A stretch of DNA of 8,445 bases from Planctomycetota bacterium (GTDB lineage: Bacteria; Planctomycetota; Planctomycetia; Planctomycetales; Planctomycetaceae). How positions within the stretch are numbered: position 1 is the first letter of the stretch; each line of letters begins with the position of its first letter. A model generated the notes under the pieces. It ran no database searches and was not told the DNA's origin. It worked only from the letters and a program-made list of their open reading frames with translations. This document shows positions 7,066 to 8,445 of this stretch, in pieces. The DNA lies in contig JAPLOC010001062.1 of assembly GCA_026692825.1 (NCBI GenBank), positions 1 through 8,445 on the forward strand. The letters run 5' to 3'. The translations under genes were made by a program, and so were the position numbers.

Positions 7066-7545
7066 GTGAATCGAAGCGAAGATCCGAGCCCCGAAACCGA
7101 TGACGATACCCTGCGAAAAAATGTCGGGGCGACAGGATTTGAACCTGTCGTCGAAAATGACGTAAATGGCGTTGCGGCAGAGACTTCCGCCAATCCGCCT
7201 TTGGGCGTTGCTGCACCGGCGCTGCATCTGGGGAGCACGAATTGTCTCGCAGTGTCGTCAATCGACACACTCAACCGGTCGCTGAAGACCACGACCGAAC
7301 CTCCATCGAAAGCTAAAGGCAATAGTCCTGGTGAAGTCGAAGCCAATCCAGCGGCCAGGCACGGGTCGCGACTCCCCCGGCTTGCCAGCGACAACAACGG
7401 ACCTCGACAGAGAGAAGTTCGTGGGACGTCTTCCGGCAGGACGATCGACTTTCTGTCAAAAGTCTGGCCCGAACTTTCTTCCCACGTTCGCGATTCCATC
7501 CTCACCCTGTTCGACGCAGACCTCGGCAGAAAGGGGGATCGATGA
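7066..7545 (+). CDS. Hypothetical protein, possibly the tail of a decayed integrase-associated gene; reads antisense through a tRNA fragment
   Basis: A 159-residue ORF from a GTG at 7066, low in predicted structure, rich in Ser, Asn and Pro. Residues 20-29 (VGATGFEPVV) are the peptide that results from translating a tRNA 3' end on the wrong strand, seen often at the ends of integrase genes that overlap their attachment site. The final ~35 residues (LSKVWPELSSHVRDSILTLF) form an amphipathic helix-like segment resembling tails I recall next to planctomycete integrases; this is memory, not a search. A four-base ATGA overlap with the methyltransferase gene supports real translation of at least its 3' part. 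No ribosome-binding site is obvious at 7066 and an in-frame stop lies just upstream (7054-7056), so the true start or an ancestral frameshift is uncertain. It may be a pseudogene. Confidence 0.4.
   Translation: MNRSEDPSPETDDDTLRKNVGATGFEPVVENDVNGVAAETSANPPLGVAAPALHLGSTNCLAVSSIDTLNRSLKTTTEPPSKAKGNSPGEVEANPAARHGSRLPRLASDNNGPRQREVRGTSSGRTIDFLSKVWPELSSHVRDSILTLFDADLGRKGDR
7122..7148 (-). repeat. tRNA 3'-end fragment (T-arm plus acceptor strand, tRNA-Pro-like); candidate attachment-site scar
   Basis: Read on the minus strand, the stem ACAGG, loop TTCAAAT and stem CCTGT make a canonical T-arm with the invariant TTC-R-A pattern. It is followed directly by the 7-base acceptor strand CGCCCCG, discriminator A and CA (7122-7124). 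An acceptor CGGGGCG/CGCCCCG with A73 is typical of bacterial tRNA-Pro. The 5' acceptor strand, D-arm and anticodon arm are absent in the 60 bases that should hold them, so this is a fragment and not a tRNA gene. Duplicated tRNA 3' ends are left by tyrosine-recombinase integrative elements. Confidence 0.6.
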
Positions 7546-8165
7546 ACTCCCTCTTCGAGGATCCCACGCCGGAAGACCCGGTAGCACACGAGAATCCGCA
7601 GCGTCAGAATCCAGCACCTGGTCGAGTTCGCGACCTCCAATCGCTCGTCGACCTGGGGCATCGGTTCCCGACGATCTATGCCGACCCGCCGTGGGAGTAT
7701 GCGAACCGTGTCGCGCGCGGCGCCGCTTCACGGCACTATCGCACGATGACACTTGATGACATCTGCGGACTGCCGGTTTCAAATCTGACGACCGACGACG
7801 CACATCTCCACCTCTGGACCACGAACGGCTTCCTCAGCGAAGCGTTCCAGGTCATCAAGGCTTGGGGCTTTGAGTACAAATCGTGCTTCGTCTGGGTCAA
7901 GCCGGAACTCGGCTGCGGCAATTACTGGCGAGTATCCCACGAGTTCTTGCTGCTTGGAGTTCGAGGACGATTGCCGTTCCGCGAACGGACCCACAAAAGC
8001 TGGCTCCTTCACCACCGACGCGAACACAGCCGAAAACCAGAAAGCGTCCGGCTGCTCATCGAGCAGGTGAGCCCAGGCCCCTATCTCGAATTGTTCGGAC
8101 GAGCCGAAGTCCCCAATTCTGATTGGACCGTATTCGGCAATCAGGTGGAGCGTCGACTTTTCTAA
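7542..8165 (+). CDS. MT-A70 family N6-adenine methyltransferase
   Basis: A 207-residue SAM-dependent adenine N6-methyltransferase. Residues 1-38 are a polar, Pro-rich lead. The catalytic DPPW motif is at 48-51 (TIYADPPWEY). Other family blocks follow: HYRTMTLDDI (65-74), LHLWTTNG (89-96), CFVWVKPELGCGNYWR (115-130), a loop with HEFLLLGVRG (133-142), HSRKPE (162-167) and YLELFGR (181-187). The order and motifs fit the small bacterial and phage MT-A70 enzymes that modify DNA at adenine. It appears complete. AGGGGG at 7532-7537 precedes the ATG, which overlaps the upstream stop by four bases. No restriction endonuclease is present in the window, so it looks like an orphan methyltransferase of the kind carried by phages and integrative elements. 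The target sequence cannot be read from the protein. Confidence 0.9.
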   Translation: MNSLFEDPTPEDPVAHENPQRQNPAPGRVRDLQSLVDLGHRFPTIYADPPWEYANRVARGAASRHYRTMTLDDICGLPVSNLTTDDAHLHLWTTNGFLSEAFQVIKAWGFEYKSCFVWVKPELGCGNYWRVSHEFLLLGVRGRLPFRERTHKSWLLHHRREHSRKPESVRLLIEQVSPGPYLELFGRAEVPNSDWTVFGNQVERRLF

Positions 8166-8445
8166 CCAGTTCCTTCTGCCCCCGCATCCGCCGGTTTTAC
8201 CAACGGTATCGACTGCCGGCCATCCTGGAACTCCATTTCTGAGTGCCGCCATATATTCTACCATTTTGTTCCAATTTATCACACCCACAGTTGAATAAAC
8301 CACCGCATTGTTACCAACTTACCCACACACCCGGACACGAAGTGCTCACTATTTCTGGAAGTATCTCATGTGCCATGATGCGGCCTAATGACACACGCCA
8401 TCATTTTATATTCATACCACTTGTTATGCAGCTCAGTCTGCTTAC
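8166..8445. other. AT-rich non-coding right flank
   Basis: No supportable gene occurs on either strand; the plus-strand frames are broken by stops. Base composition falls clearly below the rest of the window, with runs such as TATATTC and TTTTATATTC, suggesting DNA of different origin or a regulatory region of a gene beyond the edge. An imperfect hairpin is listed separately. Confidence 0.5.
8375..8408 (+). terminator. Weak candidate terminator downstream of the methyltransferase
   Basis: ATGAT (8375-8379) and GGC (8382-8384), with a two-base bulge, pair with GCC (8397-8399) and ATCAT (8400-8404) around a 12-base loop, and the stem is followed by TTTATA. It lies about 210 bases past the methyltransferase stop. 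The stem is AT-rich and bulged, so this is a weak call. Confidence 0.2.

Noticed and set aside
7122..7215. A complete tRNA gene on the minus strand
   Set aside because: Only the T-arm and 3' acceptor strand are present; no CGGGGCG 5' strand, D-arm or anticodon arm is found in the upstream 60 bases.
6906..7661. Long minus-strand ORF of 251 codons
   Set aside because: It overlaps the methyltransferase start and the tRNA fragment, has no domain, and contains the GSNPVAPT peptide produced by translating the sense strand of a tRNA 3' end. It is a shadow frame.
7779..8303. Minus-strand ORF of 174 codons opposite the methyltransferase
   Set aside because: It lies antisense to a well-supported MT-A70 gene with intact motifs and shows no motif of its own.
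8382..8431. An integron attC-like site (GCCTAAT ... GTTATGC)
   Set aside because: The outer boxes resemble attC core sites, but the interior lacks the paired L boxes and the arms do not fold well; no cassette array or integrase is visible.

Overview
The window reads as chromosomal DNA of a Gram-negative bacterium of the Planctomycetes type. This rests on high G+C coding DNA, a kdsB-like gene start (a Kdo-type outer membrane sugar), a membrane protein resembling a planctomycete family of unknown function, and a metal permease fused to a DtxR/MntR-type sensor. The phylum is an inference from gene style; no marker gene is present.

Layout. On the minus strand at the left edge are the first 22 codons of a kdsB-like CMP-Kdo synthetase gene (1-66), preceded on the same strand by a 344-residue two-helix membrane protein of unknown function (124-1158). 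After a 318-base gap comes a DtxR/MntR-family metalloregulator (1477-2232, minus). It is divergent from a four-gene plus-strand operon (2319-6824) encoding a complete TroABCD/ZnuABC-type manganese/zinc importer: a lipoprotein binding protein, an ATPase, and two ABC-3 permeases. Genes are joined by ATGA overlaps or a 5-base gap. The 86-base divergent region holds a clear inverted repeat, TTTTGA-N4-TCAAAA, plus a third half-site, the best candidate operator.

The most notable element is the last gene of the operon. Its first ~320 residues are a metal permease; the remaining ~240 form a full DtxR-like module (winged-helix-like part, dimerisation/metal-binding part with its ligands kept, FeoA/SH3-like part). 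The locus therefore encodes two metal sensors, one a free repressor and one tethered to the transporter.

The right part (6825-8445) is different in character. It has a 240-base gap, then a 27-base fragment matching the 3' end of a tRNA, most like tRNA-Pro, on the minus strand with no 5' half. This is the usual scar of an integrative element. An odd ORF (7066-7545) reads antisense through the fragment and is coupled by an ATGA overlap to an orphan MT-A70 adenine methyltransferase (7542-8165). The last 280 bases are AT-rich and without a recognisable gene. This end is probably the edge of an acquired or decayed mobile element.
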